NCBI RefSeq assembly: GCF_025602895.1
Contig: NW_026516508.1
Coordinates: forward strand, 1 to 28,780
Direction: 5' to 3'
Length of the DNA stretch: 28,780 nucleotides
Source of the DNA: Polychytrium aggregatum
Lineage: Eukaryota > Chytridiomycota > Chytridiomycetes > Polychytriales
Positions 1 through 9,799 of this stretch are shown here, piece by piece. How positions within the stretch are numbered: the stretch's first letter is position 1; each line of letters opens with the position of its first letter. Position numbers and translations under genes: made by a program. The notes below the pieces were generated by a model. That model was given only the letters and a program-made list of their open reading frames with translations, searched no databases and was not told where the DNA came from.

Positions 1-1
1 C

Positions 2-244
2 AGAGCCTCTGACTATTCGGACGCCGAGAAGCCACACTATGTACGGAACTGTCCGGCTGGCTGGATGTATACTGTCTCTCAAGACGGTGTCCTTCGAAAC
101 AAACAGCAGACAGTGGTTGAATATGGAGAAATGCAACTGGAGGCTGCTCTGTTCTGCTCTGTACAAGCTGTATGTGCCGCGGGCACCAATGGTTGGGGCT
201 GCACCAAACGGACCACTGGCTACATTATCAGAGGATCTTCTTGA
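2..244 (+). CDS. Possible C-terminal exon of an unknown Cys-containing protein (partial)
   Basis: A plus-strand frame is open from the left edge to a TGA at 242-244 (about 80 codons). The peptide is rich in Cys, Trp and Tyr (for example NCPAGWMYTVSQDG, then FCSVQAVCAAG and WGCTK), which is more protein-like than the other frames here. I do not recognise the family; Cys spacing would suit a secreted protein. The frame overlaps the last 17 bases of the convergent DnaJ gene. Third-position GC is lower than in VID27. It could be a chance open frame; the upstream part lies outside the window. Confidence 0.3.
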   Translation, partial: RASDYSDAEKPHYVRNCPAGWMYTVSQDGVLRNKQQTVVEYGEMQLEAALFCSVQAVCAAGTNGWGCTKRTTGYIIRGSS

Positions 245-3079
245 GCTCTGAGGGTTGCAGAGATCACACGTCAGTCGATCGGACCAGTCCACGGCAATAT
301 AGCATTCAACACCGTCGCACACCCACCGCACACATCCGCTCACAGAGCCGCTGGGGTCGGCGGTGCTTACCTTCGAGCTGCTCTGGCGAGAGAGCAGGGG
401 GGAAGACAACCTGGTACTCGATAAATAAGCTTCCGCGCTCGCTGGGATACTCGACGTTGGGCATGCCTTCATTTTTGATCTCTTGAACGAACCCTGGAGA
501 GCACAAGGAATTCAGAGGGTCAGAAGGCGGCGCAGTCCAGGGTATGTAGTGGAAAGCTAGAGCATCCACAGAAGAGCTGGTCCCTCGTGGAGTGCATGCT
601 ATTTCCATCGATCGGCTTGGACCAATTAGACAGAGCAGTGCGTCGGTTCCTGCGCGCCCTGCATGGGACAGCCTCCATCGGCGGGCCATGTGCACCGACC
701 CAGCTGCACCGGTTTCAAGAGGGGCGTATCTGCATGCGGTGACATGGCCTCTGAGGCATCCAAGGCCCACCACGACCATTACCTGGCTGCGTAACGTCTG
801 ATCGGGAGACGCGGACGAGTTGTCCATCGAGGTGCTTGATCTGGCGCTCAAAGCCCAAGAGAGCCTCCTTGAGGGTGAGGATCTCCTTGGTATAGAGATT
901 GTCTCCGTTGCGGGCAAAGACGGGATGATCCCGCACGCGGAGTGTGAAGATGAGATCGCCAGGAGTGATGTCGGGCGACTCGTCACTTTCGTTTTCGAAA
1001 ACAATCCTCTGCTGGTCTGCCATTCCGCGCTCGATCGTGATCGTGAGCTGGTGCGAGCCGCGCTTGACCTTTGTTCCCTGGCAAACAGGGCACTTGGATT
1101 TGACGATTCTGCCCTTTCCGCCACAAACGTCGCAACTGCGGACAGCGTACGGGTGATGTCAATATCACGGTCGCCATAGCGCTGTCTCTTGTAGGGGACG
1201 AGGACATCGCCTCGACTACCGTCATGAGAGAGCCGTTCCGGTGCGTTGATGATCAGCGCCTCGGGCGTGCCCGTCGTCGGCACCGATAATCAGCCCACGC
1301 ACTGCCCGCGTTGATACATACGTGGTCTGCATCTGCTGATAAATGCCGGGACCGAGCATCTGACGAACCACTTTGATGCCGTTGCCGCCACAGGAGTGGC
1401 ACGTGTGGACATCGTCGGCATTTTTGGCTCCCGAGCCACGGCAAGTCGGGCAGATGATCTGCTTGTTGATTTCAAACTGAGTGCGGGGTTGGCAAGGAGT
1501 GTATGCCGTGGTCAGATCACGCTGCAGTTGATCGCGTCGATCGGCGAGCCGGGGAGCGCATGAGCACACTCGAGCTGTGTTGCTTACCTCGATGGTGGCT
1601 CCAAGGAACACATCCTCCAGGGTCACATCGAGGTCGATGTTGACGCTGACGCCCTTGCGCTCGTGGTGTTCTGCATGACACGGGCGTTAATGGTGGGTCG
1701 TCGGGGTTGGGGTGGCTATCGCCCAGCAACACTCGATCGGATTTGCTCTTGTACTGCGATACATACGTCGTTGGCCGCCAAATCCACCGAACCCAAACCT
1801 GAATATCGCGGTTGCATCGGGACAGTCGCAGAGTAAGCAAGATTCGACACAGTGCCGCACTGCCCATTATCCATCAACAGCTGCGAATGTCGCCGTCAGA
1901 GCGGGTGTGTGTGGATACTGGTCGCGTGGCACTCACTGGGAGAAGATGTCAAAGGGATCGCGATGTCCCCCGCCGCCTTCCTTGAGGCCTTCAGCTCCAT
2001 ATCGATCATAGATCCGGCGCTTCTCCTCGTCCGTCAAGACCTCGTAAGCTGTGGGTCGGCAGCGATGACCAGCAATCCGTGGACCAGCGGCCGAATGTGA
2101 ACACAGGTCCCAGCAGGGCGGCATGATAGTTTCGGCATTCCCGAGGGGCGAGCGCAATCCATGCGCATGAAATAAGGCGAGGGCGAAGCGATGTCAGCTT
2201 GGTACCGAGTCTGGCCCTCGTCCACCCTCTCCAGAGCAAGGCTGGACCAGCCCATACGGGAGGGCCTTTGGCTGTTGCTTGGATCACACTCCAGCACATA
2301 GCCGCTGGGTCTCTGTCCTAAGCCCCGTCCCACATGCAATTCCTATGAGCTGGCTGGCAGGGACGCAACAGCGGCTCCATACCTTCGGCGAGCTCGATGA
2401 ACTTGGCTTCAGCAACCTTATCTCCGGGATTCTTGTCAGGGTGATACTTTATCGACAGCTCTTTGTAAGCCTTCTTGATTGCTTTCTATGGGTTTGGGAG
2501 AGAGCGAGGGCGAGGGTAAACAGAATGAGAACAAAGGAGCCATGTGAGAAGAAATGCGACAGCATAAGCTTTGATCAGCGCGCCATTCTTCTGCCGATCG
2601 GAAATGCATACGCATGTGGTATCCAGGCGCATCACACAGGCATGTCGACCCGAGCCATCCATGCTGTTGCCGTTGTCATCGCGGCCGTCACCGTCTTTGC
2701 TGCCAGCTTCGTTGCCGTCGCGCATCCCAATTGTTTTGCGGGTCGCTGGCTGGCTGGCTGAGCGGATTCCGAATGACAGCAGCGACGACGACGTTGGCGA
2801 GATCAGGCCCCCCCCATTAATTCCGATTATCTTGCAGAGCATGCATAGATCGGTGCTTCAAAAACAAATTCGATCGCCGTGCCTCCATCTCGTCCTTGTC
2901 CTCCTCCCCCCACATCAGCGAGCCGCGGATCAGCCGGCCAGGGAGGGATGGGTTACCTTTGTGGCCGAGCGATCGACACCCAAGATCTTGTAGTAGTCTG
3001 TTCCAGCGCACACCAGCTGCAGACACAGGGCCAGCACAACCAGCAAGAAAACACATGAACGTGCTGCGGGCCACTTCAT
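228..3079 (-). CDS. ER-type DnaJ/Hsp40 co-chaperone, SCJ1-like (9 exons)
   Basis: Type I Hsp40 predicted to work in the ER lumen with an Hsp70 (BiP/Kar2 type) in folding and quality control. Exons in transcript order: 3079-2957, 2485-2383, 2048-1937, 1798-1767 (32 bp), 1670-1588, 1476-1322, 1135-783, 493-371, 247-228. They sum to 1104 nt (367 aa plus stop), and every junction has GT-AG ends and agreeing phases. Residues 1-25 form a signal peptide (hydrophobic [15 protein letters not shown]). The J domain starts at about 28, with HPD at 56-58. A short GF stretch (FGFGGFGG) follows. Four CXXC zinc-binding pairs lie at 160-163, 177-180, 204-207 and 218-221, then the C-terminal substrate/dimerisation domain, ending KKIL. 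No HDEL/KDEL retention tail is seen. An in-frame ATG at 3235 was not chosen because it would bury the signal peptide. Family assignment is firm; SCJ1 orthology is inference. Confidence 0.9.
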
Positions 3080-3206
3080 CTCGGATGCTCGTGGTGGCAG
3101 CTCTTGGGAACTGGCAAGGGTGGGTCGGTTGCGGCTGCGAGCGAGCGGCCCTGATCGAAAGCAGGATTCGAGGTCCCAGCCAAAGCGCGGGCCTGGATTT
3201 GGGCGA

Positions 3207-3225
3207 CGCGGTGCGCGCTGATTGG
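3207..3225 (-). promoter_or_regulatory. CCAAT box with ERSE-like spacing upstream of the DnaJ gene
   Basis: On the minus strand, CCAAT (3225-3221), nine bases, then CCGCG (3211-3207). This differs by one base from the animal ER-stress element CCAAT-N9-CCACG. It lies 128-146 bp before the DnaJ ATG. The CCAAT box is plausible as a basal element; stress control is inference, since fungi usually use other Hac1 sites. Confidence 0.3.
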
Positions 3226-3309
3226 CGGGCAGCATGGCTCGATCCGGACGCAGCCGGCTGGCTCAGCCAAGGGCAGCCCAGCCCAAAGCGAATCGGGCCA
3301 AGCACCGCT

Positions 3310-3338
3310 CGCAAGACCTGAGCCCGCAAGACCTGAGC
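3310..3338. repeat. 14-bp direct repeat, period 15
   Basis: CGCAAGACCTGAGC occurs at 3310-3323 and again at 3325-3338. It lies about 230 bp upstream of the DnaJ start codon. No function is evident. Confidence 0.8.
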
Positions 3339-3711
3339 ACATAGCGACTCTGTATTGCACATCTTTCACTCACTGGGCACATGGATGCCGCACAGGGCGC
3401 GATCGGTATGCAAGTCGCGTCCCGTTTCGCGGAATCAAGTGAGCCATATAGCGCATTCAAATGTTGGTGCAGTCGCCCCTCCACAAAACAGCATATCCAC
3501 TTGCCGAGCGACACTCTCCACGAAGCAATCGGCCTCGCCCCGCGCTGCAGCCCATGCGTCCTTGACCCGCACCATCAGCTGGTGCAGCAGCATCACATTG
3601 GCATCCCGGTATGGCTGTGTCCGGGCAGGGACAGAGGCGCAAAAGCGCACAAGCATAGATCGGTCCTGCGACGAGACAAGAGAGCCTCGCCTGAGGCAGC
3701 CCGGGACAGCG

Positions 3712-6168
3712 CTAGCACAGGTGCGAGACGCCAACGCTGTCCCTGCCATTGAAGAGCTTTGCGGGTGTCGACAGGGCCTTCTTCTGGGTCATCTCGACGT
3801 TTGTCGGAAGGGTGACGATGATGGAGCGGTCATTTCCGTACTGGAAGTTGTCCGAGACAACGCTTTCCGAGTAGAGCTTGATACCGTAGTCGTAGAGCTT
3901 GCCCTGCTTGACTCGGCGGAAGTTCCAGGTGACGACATAGGGGCCTGTCGATGTGACGATGAAGCGCTCCTCGCCGTCGCCGCAGTTGAACTTTGCGGGG
4001 GTGAAGTTTGGGGCTCCAATCAGGGCCATATGCTCAAGCTTGAGCTGGAGACGCTTCGGCGGGTTGCGGTCGTTGACGCCCATGGGCTTGTTGAAGCCGA
4101 TGGAGCTTGTGTTTGTCTTGAGCTGGGTGTCGAGCACCAACAGATACGACTTGCAGGTCGCGACGACGTACCGGCCATCATCGCTAACGTCGATGCCGAT
4201 GATGGGATCGCCGATGCCGGGGAACAGCGTCTTGGCCCGGGTCGAGAGCTTGTTGTACAGGCGGATATCGCCGTTGGTGCTGGCCATGGCGAGGGCCCCG
4301 AGGTTGTTGGTGGCACCGCAGGTGAAGCCCGTCTTGCTGTCGTACTGCTTGGTCTCGGTGTCGACGCGCTTGTTGCCAGACAGTCGCGGGTCAATGCGGA
4401 AGATGGCTTTGCTGTTGTGGCCCAGCAGCGTCTTTTCGGGGGTCATCTGCGCGTACTTGCTGACGGGCAGGATGTTGAGCACGGGCATGTATTCGTCCAC
4501 CTTCCATTCCTCCACAACCTTGCCGCGCTCCAGGTCCATCCGATAGACGGTCGAGGACTCGTTTTCTTTCATGAGCAGCAGCGACGAGTCTTGCTCGTGC
4601 AGAACGGCCTTGGCCGGGGTGAAGTGTTCATTGCCGAGGGTGCGGATGTTGTTGATGGTGGTTTTGTGCTGCAGCTGGTCGTCGTCCGTATATCCAAAGA
4701 CGCCGAGCTTGTCTCCACGGACGACATACGATTGGTTGCTGCTGTATCCAACGACCAGGGAGCTGTTGGTATCCTCGGGTTTGGCGAGGCCGCGATATGA
4801 GTGGTGCTCCTTCCCGCTCCGCAAGGACTTTGCCGCACCCTCCTCAGTGTCCTCCTCGTCGTCGTCGTCACCGTCTTCGGTTTCCTCGTCGTCCTCATCG
4901 GAAGCCTCGCTGGGCTCGTAGCTATGGCTCACCAGCCGTCTCGGTGTCTCGGGCTGGGCCGACGCACGGCTGAGGTTGAGTCGCTCGAGTTGTTCATCCA
5001 GCTCCGAAGGCTCGGGTTCGCCCAGGAATTCGGGTTCGCATTCCTCTGGCGACAAACCCTCCTCTTCCTGCTCCTCCTCCAGCGAATTGTCGGTATAGGC
5101 GTGCATCAGATAGCTTTGGTCCGTGGTGCTCAGGGGTGCTCTGTGCTTGCTCTCGTAGCAGGCGGTGACGACGAGCTGGTAGAATTCTTCAAAGTGTTCG
5201 GGCGCGGCAAAGGTAATCTGGAAGGAGTAGACGGGCTGCAGGCTGACGGGATCGTACCAGGCCCAAATAAAGGTGTTCTCCTCGGGGCGGAAGGTGAGGT
5301 TCATTCTCTCGTCAATGACCTGGCTGATCAGCGGGCTGTCGTTCTCGGAGATAAGGAGGTGGTATTGGAAGCGCTCGGGCTGGATGATCTGGATGTGAGC
5401 GGAGGCAAGCATTTCTCGGAACTGGCTGATTCGGCCGTCGTAGACATGGAGTGACGCATTGGTGCTGAGGACCGATTCGCCCTGAGGGACGCTGTGGAGC
5501 AGAGACTGGGTTTGCTTGGTGGCCGTGGGTTTGGGCGGAGGAACCTTGGGCTCTGCCTTGACCGACGAGGTGTCTGACTTTGACGACCGCGAAGGCGTCC
5601 CCTCGCGATAGGGCTGACGGGCCTTGGACGGAGTAAGCGGGCCCGTGCTGATGGCCTGCGCCTTGAGGTTCTCGGCATAGGTGTGGAGCAGCTCCGAGTC
5701 AACCTGCAAATAGTCGGTCTGGTGCCCGGCCTCGTAGATGCAGTTGTAGACGGCCGACTCGAAGGTCTCCAGCAGGGTCGACGACGTGTTGATGTCGGTC
5801 GAGAACTCATACCCGGAGCGCCCGCTTTCGTCGGTCGGATCGAGCCATGAGAAGATGCAGGGGGACTTGCCGCGCTTCTGGAACATCATGCCCTCGACCA
5901 GGGCAAAGGTTCGCTCGTCCTCGACGGACTCGGCGAGTTCATCCTCGTTGACGAGATTGTCCTCGCCCTCTTCAAAGACCCGGGTGACGACGAGCTGGTA
6001 CTGGTGGGGGATGGAGGTCTGGCGGATGCAGATGTCGCAGTCCTTGAAGACGCATTGGCGGTAGTTTTTGGCGGGATGGATGTGGAAGAGCTGGCCGGAC
6101 GGGAGCTGGACAACCTTGGAGGATGACGAGCCCCAAATGATGGATTTGAGGGTCGAGACCAAGAACAT
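3712..6168 (-). CDS. VID27: VID27 family protein
   Basis: Single-exon gene of 818 aa, close to the size of the yeast protein. VID27 is linked in yeast to vacuole import and degradation of gluconeogenic enzymes; its biochemical role is not well known. The N-terminus (MFLVSTLKSIIWG) and residues 1-160 match the family's N-terminal region. A linker rich in Pro, Ser and Lys covers about 175-225. Residues 235-360 form a second conserved PH-like block containing WAWYDP. An acidic run of Asp and Glu covers about 421-444. Residues 470-790 are the WD40-like propeller with blades around GHNSKAIFRIDPRLSG, STNGDIRLYNKLS and DVSDDGRYVVATC. ATG 6168 is the first in-frame ATG and starts the conserved N-terminus. 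No break is seen. A long plus-strand open frame at 3355-4800 is its antisense shadow. Confidence 0.93.
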   Translation of the reverse strand: MFLVSTLKSIIWGSSSSKVVQLPSGQLFHIHPAKNYRQCVFKDCDICIRQTSIPHQYQLVVTRVFEEGEDNLVNEDELAESVEDERTFALVEGMMFQKRGKSPCIFSWLDPTDESGRSGYEFSTDINTSSTLLETFESAVYNCIYEAGHQTDYLQVDSELLHTYAENLKAQAISTGPLTPSKARQPYREGTPSRSSKSDTSSVKAEPKVPPPKPTATKQTQSLLHSVPQGESVLSTNASLHVYDGRISQFREMLASAHIQIIQPERFQYHLLISENDSPLISQVIDERMNLTFRPEENTFIWAWYDPVSLQPVYSFQITFAAPEHFEEFYQLVVTACYESKHRAPLSTTDQSYLMHAYTDNSLEEEQEEEGLSPEECEPEFLGEPEPSELDEQLERLNLSRASAQPETPRRLVSHSYEPSEASDEDDEETEDGDDDDEEDTEEGAAKSLRSGKEHHSYRGLAKPEDTNSSLVVGYSSNQSYVVRGDKLGVFGYTDDDQLQHKTTINNIRTLGNEHFTPAKAVLHEQDSSLLLMKENESSTVYRMDLERGKVVEEWKVDEYMPVLNILPVSKYAQMTPEKTLLGHNSKAIFRIDPRLSGNKRVDTETKQYDSKTGFTCGATNNLGALAMASTNGDIRLYNKLSTRAKTLFPGIGDPIIGIDVSDDGRYVVATCKSYLLVLDTQLKTNTSSIGFNKPMGVNDRNPPKRLQLKLEHMALIGAPNFTPAKFNCGDGEERFIVTSTGPYVVTWNFRRVKQGKLYDYGIKLYSESVVSDNFQYGNDRSIIVTLPTNVEMTQKKALSTPAKLFNGRDSVGVSHLC

Positions 6169-6200
6169 GGTGGTGCGATGCAGCGATTATCGCAGAGCAG

Positions 6201-6260
6201 AGAGGTGCCGAGAGGTGCCGGGGATGCTGGGGGATGCTGAGGGACTCTGAGGGATGCAAA
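6201..6260. repeat. 10-bp-period degenerate tandem repeat upstream of VID27
   Basis: Six successive 10-mers: AGAGGTGCCG twice, then GGGATGCTGG, GGGATGCTGA, GGGACTCTGA and GGGATGCAAA. The array lies 33-92 bp before the VID27 ATG, so it is promoter or 5' leader; on the coding strand it is pyrimidine-rich. Confidence 0.75.
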
Positions 6261-6369
6261 GACAAGCCACGGGCGGGGTGCTGGCGGCTGATGGAAAGGC
6301 AGGCTGGACGGAAGGCGGAGGTGCAGCCCGAGGACAGAACTCATCTGTCCCGAAAAGGACATAGTGGAA

Positions 6370-6398
6370 CACGTGACATATGTGTGAGCACACGTGAC
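6370..6398. promoter_or_regulatory. Pair of CACGTGAC E-boxes 21 bp apart
   Basis: CACGTGAC at 6370-6377 and again at 6391-6398, same orientation, 21 bp start to start (two helical turns). They lie about 200-230 bp upstream of the VID27 ATG. CACGTGAC is the core recognised by bHLH factors such as Cbf1/Pho4/USF. Regulation of VID27 is inference from position. Confidence 0.5.
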
Positions 6399-7238
6399 AA
6401 GTGGCTGACGATCTTGGATGGGCCAGCGGATGTGGGGTGCTGCCAGCAAGCGATGGCGAGCAGGATCAAAGCAGCTGCCAGCCGACCCTCTGAGGCGAGA
6501 GGGCGTCGCGGACACTTGCAGAGGCAGCTCGCCGCGACTGGCCGAATCCAGCCAATGAGCAGCGGCGTCGCCCGTGGAGCGGGAATCTGGTGGCGGTCGG
6601 AAGGCGCAGCCAATCGCACGGCGTGGCGTCGAGCACGGGGCCGTGTGCGACCGAGCTTCGGCGGGATCGGGCGAGGGGGCGGCGATTGTGTTCTCGGTTG
6701 GTCTCGACTGCGCGCCGGCGCCAGTGGATGCATCGCGCCGCACGGTCGCCGGGCCACTGGCGCGGGTCCCCCGTGGCATCGAGCCGCAGTCCGGGGCCCG
6801 CGTGTCGGTCGCGGCGACAGCAAGGGCCCGTGCCACGACCACGCCGCCAGGACGCAGCACAGGGCTGTGTTGCTGGCGACACAGGCCGCCATGCCCGCGC
6901 GCCGGTGGTTTGCCGTTCCCGCGGCCTGGCCCGCTGCCAGGCTCGATGCAGAGCACATGGCCCCGGTGCGATGGCATCAGCAGGGCGACGGTGCCGCCCT
7001 TTCCGTGTGCATGCGCTCGTCGGCATCGCAGCCCGCCACCACCAGCATGCCATTAGCTGGCATGGATTTGTCTTGGACATCTTTTCGCATGGGCCGCCTT
7101 AGAGAATATACAAACTTTTTTTTCCTGTGGGTTTATTGAAGATGGCCGTCTGAACACATGCAGCAATGTTTCGTTTTTCGAGGTTTTGCAGTTTTCGATC
7201 TGGTCCGATATCGGTCGGCGAGTGTAGATGTATGGAGA

Positions 7239-7255
7239 GCCAGCAGACTGCTGGC
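7239..7255. repeat. Perfect 17-bp palindrome (8+1+8)
   Basis: GCCAGCAG-A-CTGCTGGC, a perfect inverted repeat around a central A in sequence without genes. It could bind a dimeric factor or form a small hairpin; no flanking gene gives it a role. Confidence 0.6.
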
Positions 7256-8189
7256 AGTATGCGATCTAGCGAAAGTATGAGGTCTTGATGGTCAGTCATC
7301 AATCTTGAAGAGGTCCGAGGGGTGGAGCATCGAGCTTTCGTTTTTGATTTCGGCAGGGAGACGAGTTGACGAGTTGGATACTCGGGGGGTCCAGGGGCCA
7401 GCGTGACCGCCAAGAACAGGCGCGCGAGTGTCGCAATCAGTCGACGACTGCAATAAATAGGATCTTAAGTTAATCGAATCGGCAGGCGGGGAGGACGGGA
7501 GGAGCTTGAGGTTGTCGAGGCGGGGGGGAGGCAAGGAGGTTGAGCGAGGGTGAGGCGGATTGGATATAGGAAGCGTGGCTGACCCAAGACGAAAAACGAG
7601 TCGAGGGAGGGCAGGAGAGGGGAGGGAATCAAACGGCTTCAAACGGATTTCACAGTTCAACAATCGCTGGGGAGAGGAAGGAGACTACTCTAAAAAAAAA
7701 TAACTCCTTCCAGGAAAATCAGGACGATGGGAATACAGGATAAATAAGGATTAAGCATGTGCAGAGCACGACCAAGCGCAACGGCGTGTCTGCAGCGGGG
7801 AAGGGAGGGGGAAGCGAAATCGCCTAGGCGGCAGAGCATGGGGGAAGCGTATCGGGAAAGCCCGGTCTCCGTTGAGCGATACATCAATCAATCGCAAGGT
7901 GTAGCCGGACAGCCTTGGAGGGGAAGGGGGAAAGACGCAACATGAAAGAACAGGAAAGCACAACAGCCGCCAAAAGCTGTATTCCAATCAAAAAGAAAAA
8001 AAAAAAAAAGAGCAAGAAAGAGCGAGAAAGCGACGGGGGACGGGAGACGGTAGATAGGGAACGAAAAACGGACAGCAAAAGGCGAGGGGGTCAAGAGCAG
8101 AAGAGCGAGCGGCAACAAAAAGATGGCGGGAACGAGGCAAGGAGAGATCGAATCCAGGAGTATGCGGTACGCTGCAGCCTTTGGCTTGC

Positions 8190-9786
8190 TCAGGCTGGCG
8201 ACACGCTGAGTATGGACTCGTCCAGGATGATCCCTAGAATCTTCTTTGCCCTTTCGTCGCCTCCGTCGGCCAGGATCTTCAACTGTGCCTCGCAGTTGTT
8301 TTCTCCGCCGTTTTCTGGCGACTTGACGTGCCGTCCGAGGGCGTCGCGGCGGGCAAAGGATTTGCCACATATTGGACATGTATGCGGCTTTATCCCTCTG
8401 TTGGAAAGCGAGCGAAGCAGGCAAAGTAGAGTATGCCAAGGACAGACACGGTCAGGTTCGGTCAATGTGGCGGTCGACTGGAGGAAGGGAGTCCCCCCTG
8501 AGAGCAATCGTATGAGCAGCATGGGCACCCAAGGAGAGCCAGCCAGGCAATCTGGCTCTTTGATGCAGCAGAGCGATACATACTGATGCAGCTTGACGTG
8601 GCGCTTGAGGTCGTTTTTCCGGGCAAAGGACGATTTGCAGTACTCGCAGCCGTACGGCCGCTCGCCTGTGTGGCTACGGTAATGTGACTTGAGATTGTAC
8701 GGGCGGGTGTAGACTGTGGAGGGGATGGGCAAGGAACGGTGACGGATTAGTCTGACGGCTCGACGTGGTGGGAGACGGACATGGCCAACGCTTTCGACGC
8801 TGGCAGACCACTCATTCATCTGGATACACTTGGATACATCTGAATGTGTCTGGATACACCTGAACATGTCTGGATATACATGGGCCCGTTTGATATCCAC
8901 TCCACACAGGCGCGCGGCGATGGCACTTACGCTTGTCGCAGCCGGGGAAGGGGCACTGGTACATGACCGTCTTGTGGGTGGCTTTGGAGGATATGCTGTC
9001 CGAGAGGGTGCTGAGCAGCTCGTCCGTCATCTTGATCGGGATCGGTGGCGGCATCGACTCGGCCGAGAACAGCTGGTCGGCAGAGGCACCAAGGCCGTCC
9101 TGGACGCCGAGAGAGTCGAGCGACGGCATGTTCTCGCTTATCATCGTCGCGGCCCGCAGCGACGACTCGGAGCGCGCCGGCGAAGTGTTGCGCGAGGAGA
9201 GCTGGGAGGGAGAGAGCCGCTGGTTGGGCGAGATGCTCCGGGTGCGGCCCTGGAGGCCAGGGTAGGGACCATAGTCTTCGCGGCGGGACGATGAGCGCTG
9301 GCTCGGGCGGAATCTCAGATCCGGCGTGGAGCAGTAGTCCTGGGCGATCAGGTAGCCTTTTTGGTCGGGGGACGAGTAAGGGAAGGTCGCCAGGCTGGGG
9401 TCGTCTATCGGTATTGACGAGTCGAAGCCGTGGCCAAGGTTGATGCTGTGCAGGTGGTCATCGTGGGTGGCGTCGGACACGGAGCCGTTGTGGTGGTCGT
9501 GTGCGAACGAGTCCTGGAAGTTTACGAGCCGGTGCTCGAAGGAGCCGTCGTAGAAGGGTGACGAGGGCGAGACGGAGGGCGAGTGGCTGCTGTAGAACGA
9601 GACCGGCGAGCCGAACGAAGTGCCGGTGGGCGACGGGATTGTTCCGATGGCACCGGAGGGAACGGTGAGGATGTAGTGCTCCTGGCCGGGTTGGGCAAAG
9701 GGCGAGGCAACATAGACAGGACCTTCGGTTGAGTGGGCCAAGGTGACGTTCCTGATGGATGGGCGAAAGCAGAGGCGGGTAAGCAT
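8190..9786 (-). CDS. C2H2 zinc-finger transcription factor, CRZ1-like; 5' end cut off by LTR
   Basis: Three exons: 9786-8931, 8713-8584 and 8397-8190 (GT-AG introns of 217 and 186 bp, phases agree), giving 397 aa from the ATG at 9786. Residues 1-270 are Ser/Pro-rich and low complexity, as in regulatory regions. Fingers: 278-300 (C-x4-C-x12-H-x3-H, containing TRPYNLKSH), 308-328 (C-x2-C-x12-H-x3-H, SFARKNDLKRH), and 336-364 (CPICGKSFARRDALGRH, ending in a Cys not a His). This order, with TRPYNLKSH in the first finger and a DALGRH C2HC-type third finger, resembles calcineurin-responsive CRZ1/Prz1 factors. I see no clear PxIxIT docking site. An LTR begins 13 bp before this ATG, and a good acceptor (CCCATCCATCAG) lies just after it, so an upstream exon may be missing. 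DNA binding is firm; CRZ1 orthology is tentative. Confidence 0.8.
8817..8880. repeat. 10-bp-period tandem repeat inside intron 1 of the zinc-finger gene
   Basis: Six units of about 10 bp on the TGGATACAYC theme (TGGATACACT, TGGATACATC, TGAATGTGTC, TGGATACACC, TGAACATGTC, TGGATATACA). Two unit types partly alternate, giving a weak 20-bp period. The array lies within intron 8714-8930 and does not touch its splice sites. Confidence 0.8.
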
Positions 9787-9799
9787 GACAGAAGGGAGG

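Larger units (their letters stand above)
3080..3711. other. Intergenic: DnaJ promoter side and VID27 3' side
   Basis: This stretch lies between the DnaJ start codon and the VID27 stop codon, both on the minus strand. It holds a CCAAT box on the minus strand at 3221-3225 and a short direct repeat at 3310-3338. No gene of its own is seen; long plus-strand open frames entering it are antisense to VID27. Confidence 0.6.
6169..8189. other. 2-kb intergenic region, no convincing gene
   Basis: This region joins the VID27 promoter to the 3' side of the zinc-finger gene. Parts seen: a 10-bp-period repeat (6201-6260), two E-boxes (6370-6398), a GC- and CpG-rich block around 6480-6990 with CCAAT at about 6551 and 6604, a perfect palindrome (7239-7255), and strongly purine-rich plus strand at about 7480-7680 and 7900-8160, including a poly-A run near 7990-8008. 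Overlapping open frames on both strands in the GC-rich block have biased Arg/Ala/Pro composition and no recognisable domain. No tRNA or other RNA gene was recognised. Confidence 0.6.

Noticed and set aside
3077..3235. Upstream in-frame ATG for the DnaJ gene at 3235
   Set aside because: It adds 52 residues before a clear signal peptide; the ATG at 3079 puts the hydrophobic segment at the N-terminus.
3355..4800. 481-codon plus-strand open frame
   Set aside because: It is antisense to VID27, has repetitive Val/Leu/Gly composition and no domain; a GC-rich shadow frame.
6234..7139. 301-codon plus-strand open frame and other long frames on both strands
   Set aside because: Biased Arg/Ala/Pro/Trp composition and no recognisable domain; explained by the GC-rich, stop-poor block.
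7440..7750. AATAAA-type sequences on the plus strand as ends of a plus-strand gene
   Set aside because: No plus-strand gene is supported upstream; AT-rich short matches in a purine-rich tract are expected by chance.
9000..9110. PxIxIT calcineurin docking motif in the zinc-finger protein (PPIPIK)
   Set aside because: Both variable positions are Pro, which the usual consensus excludes, so it is not used as support for CRZ1.
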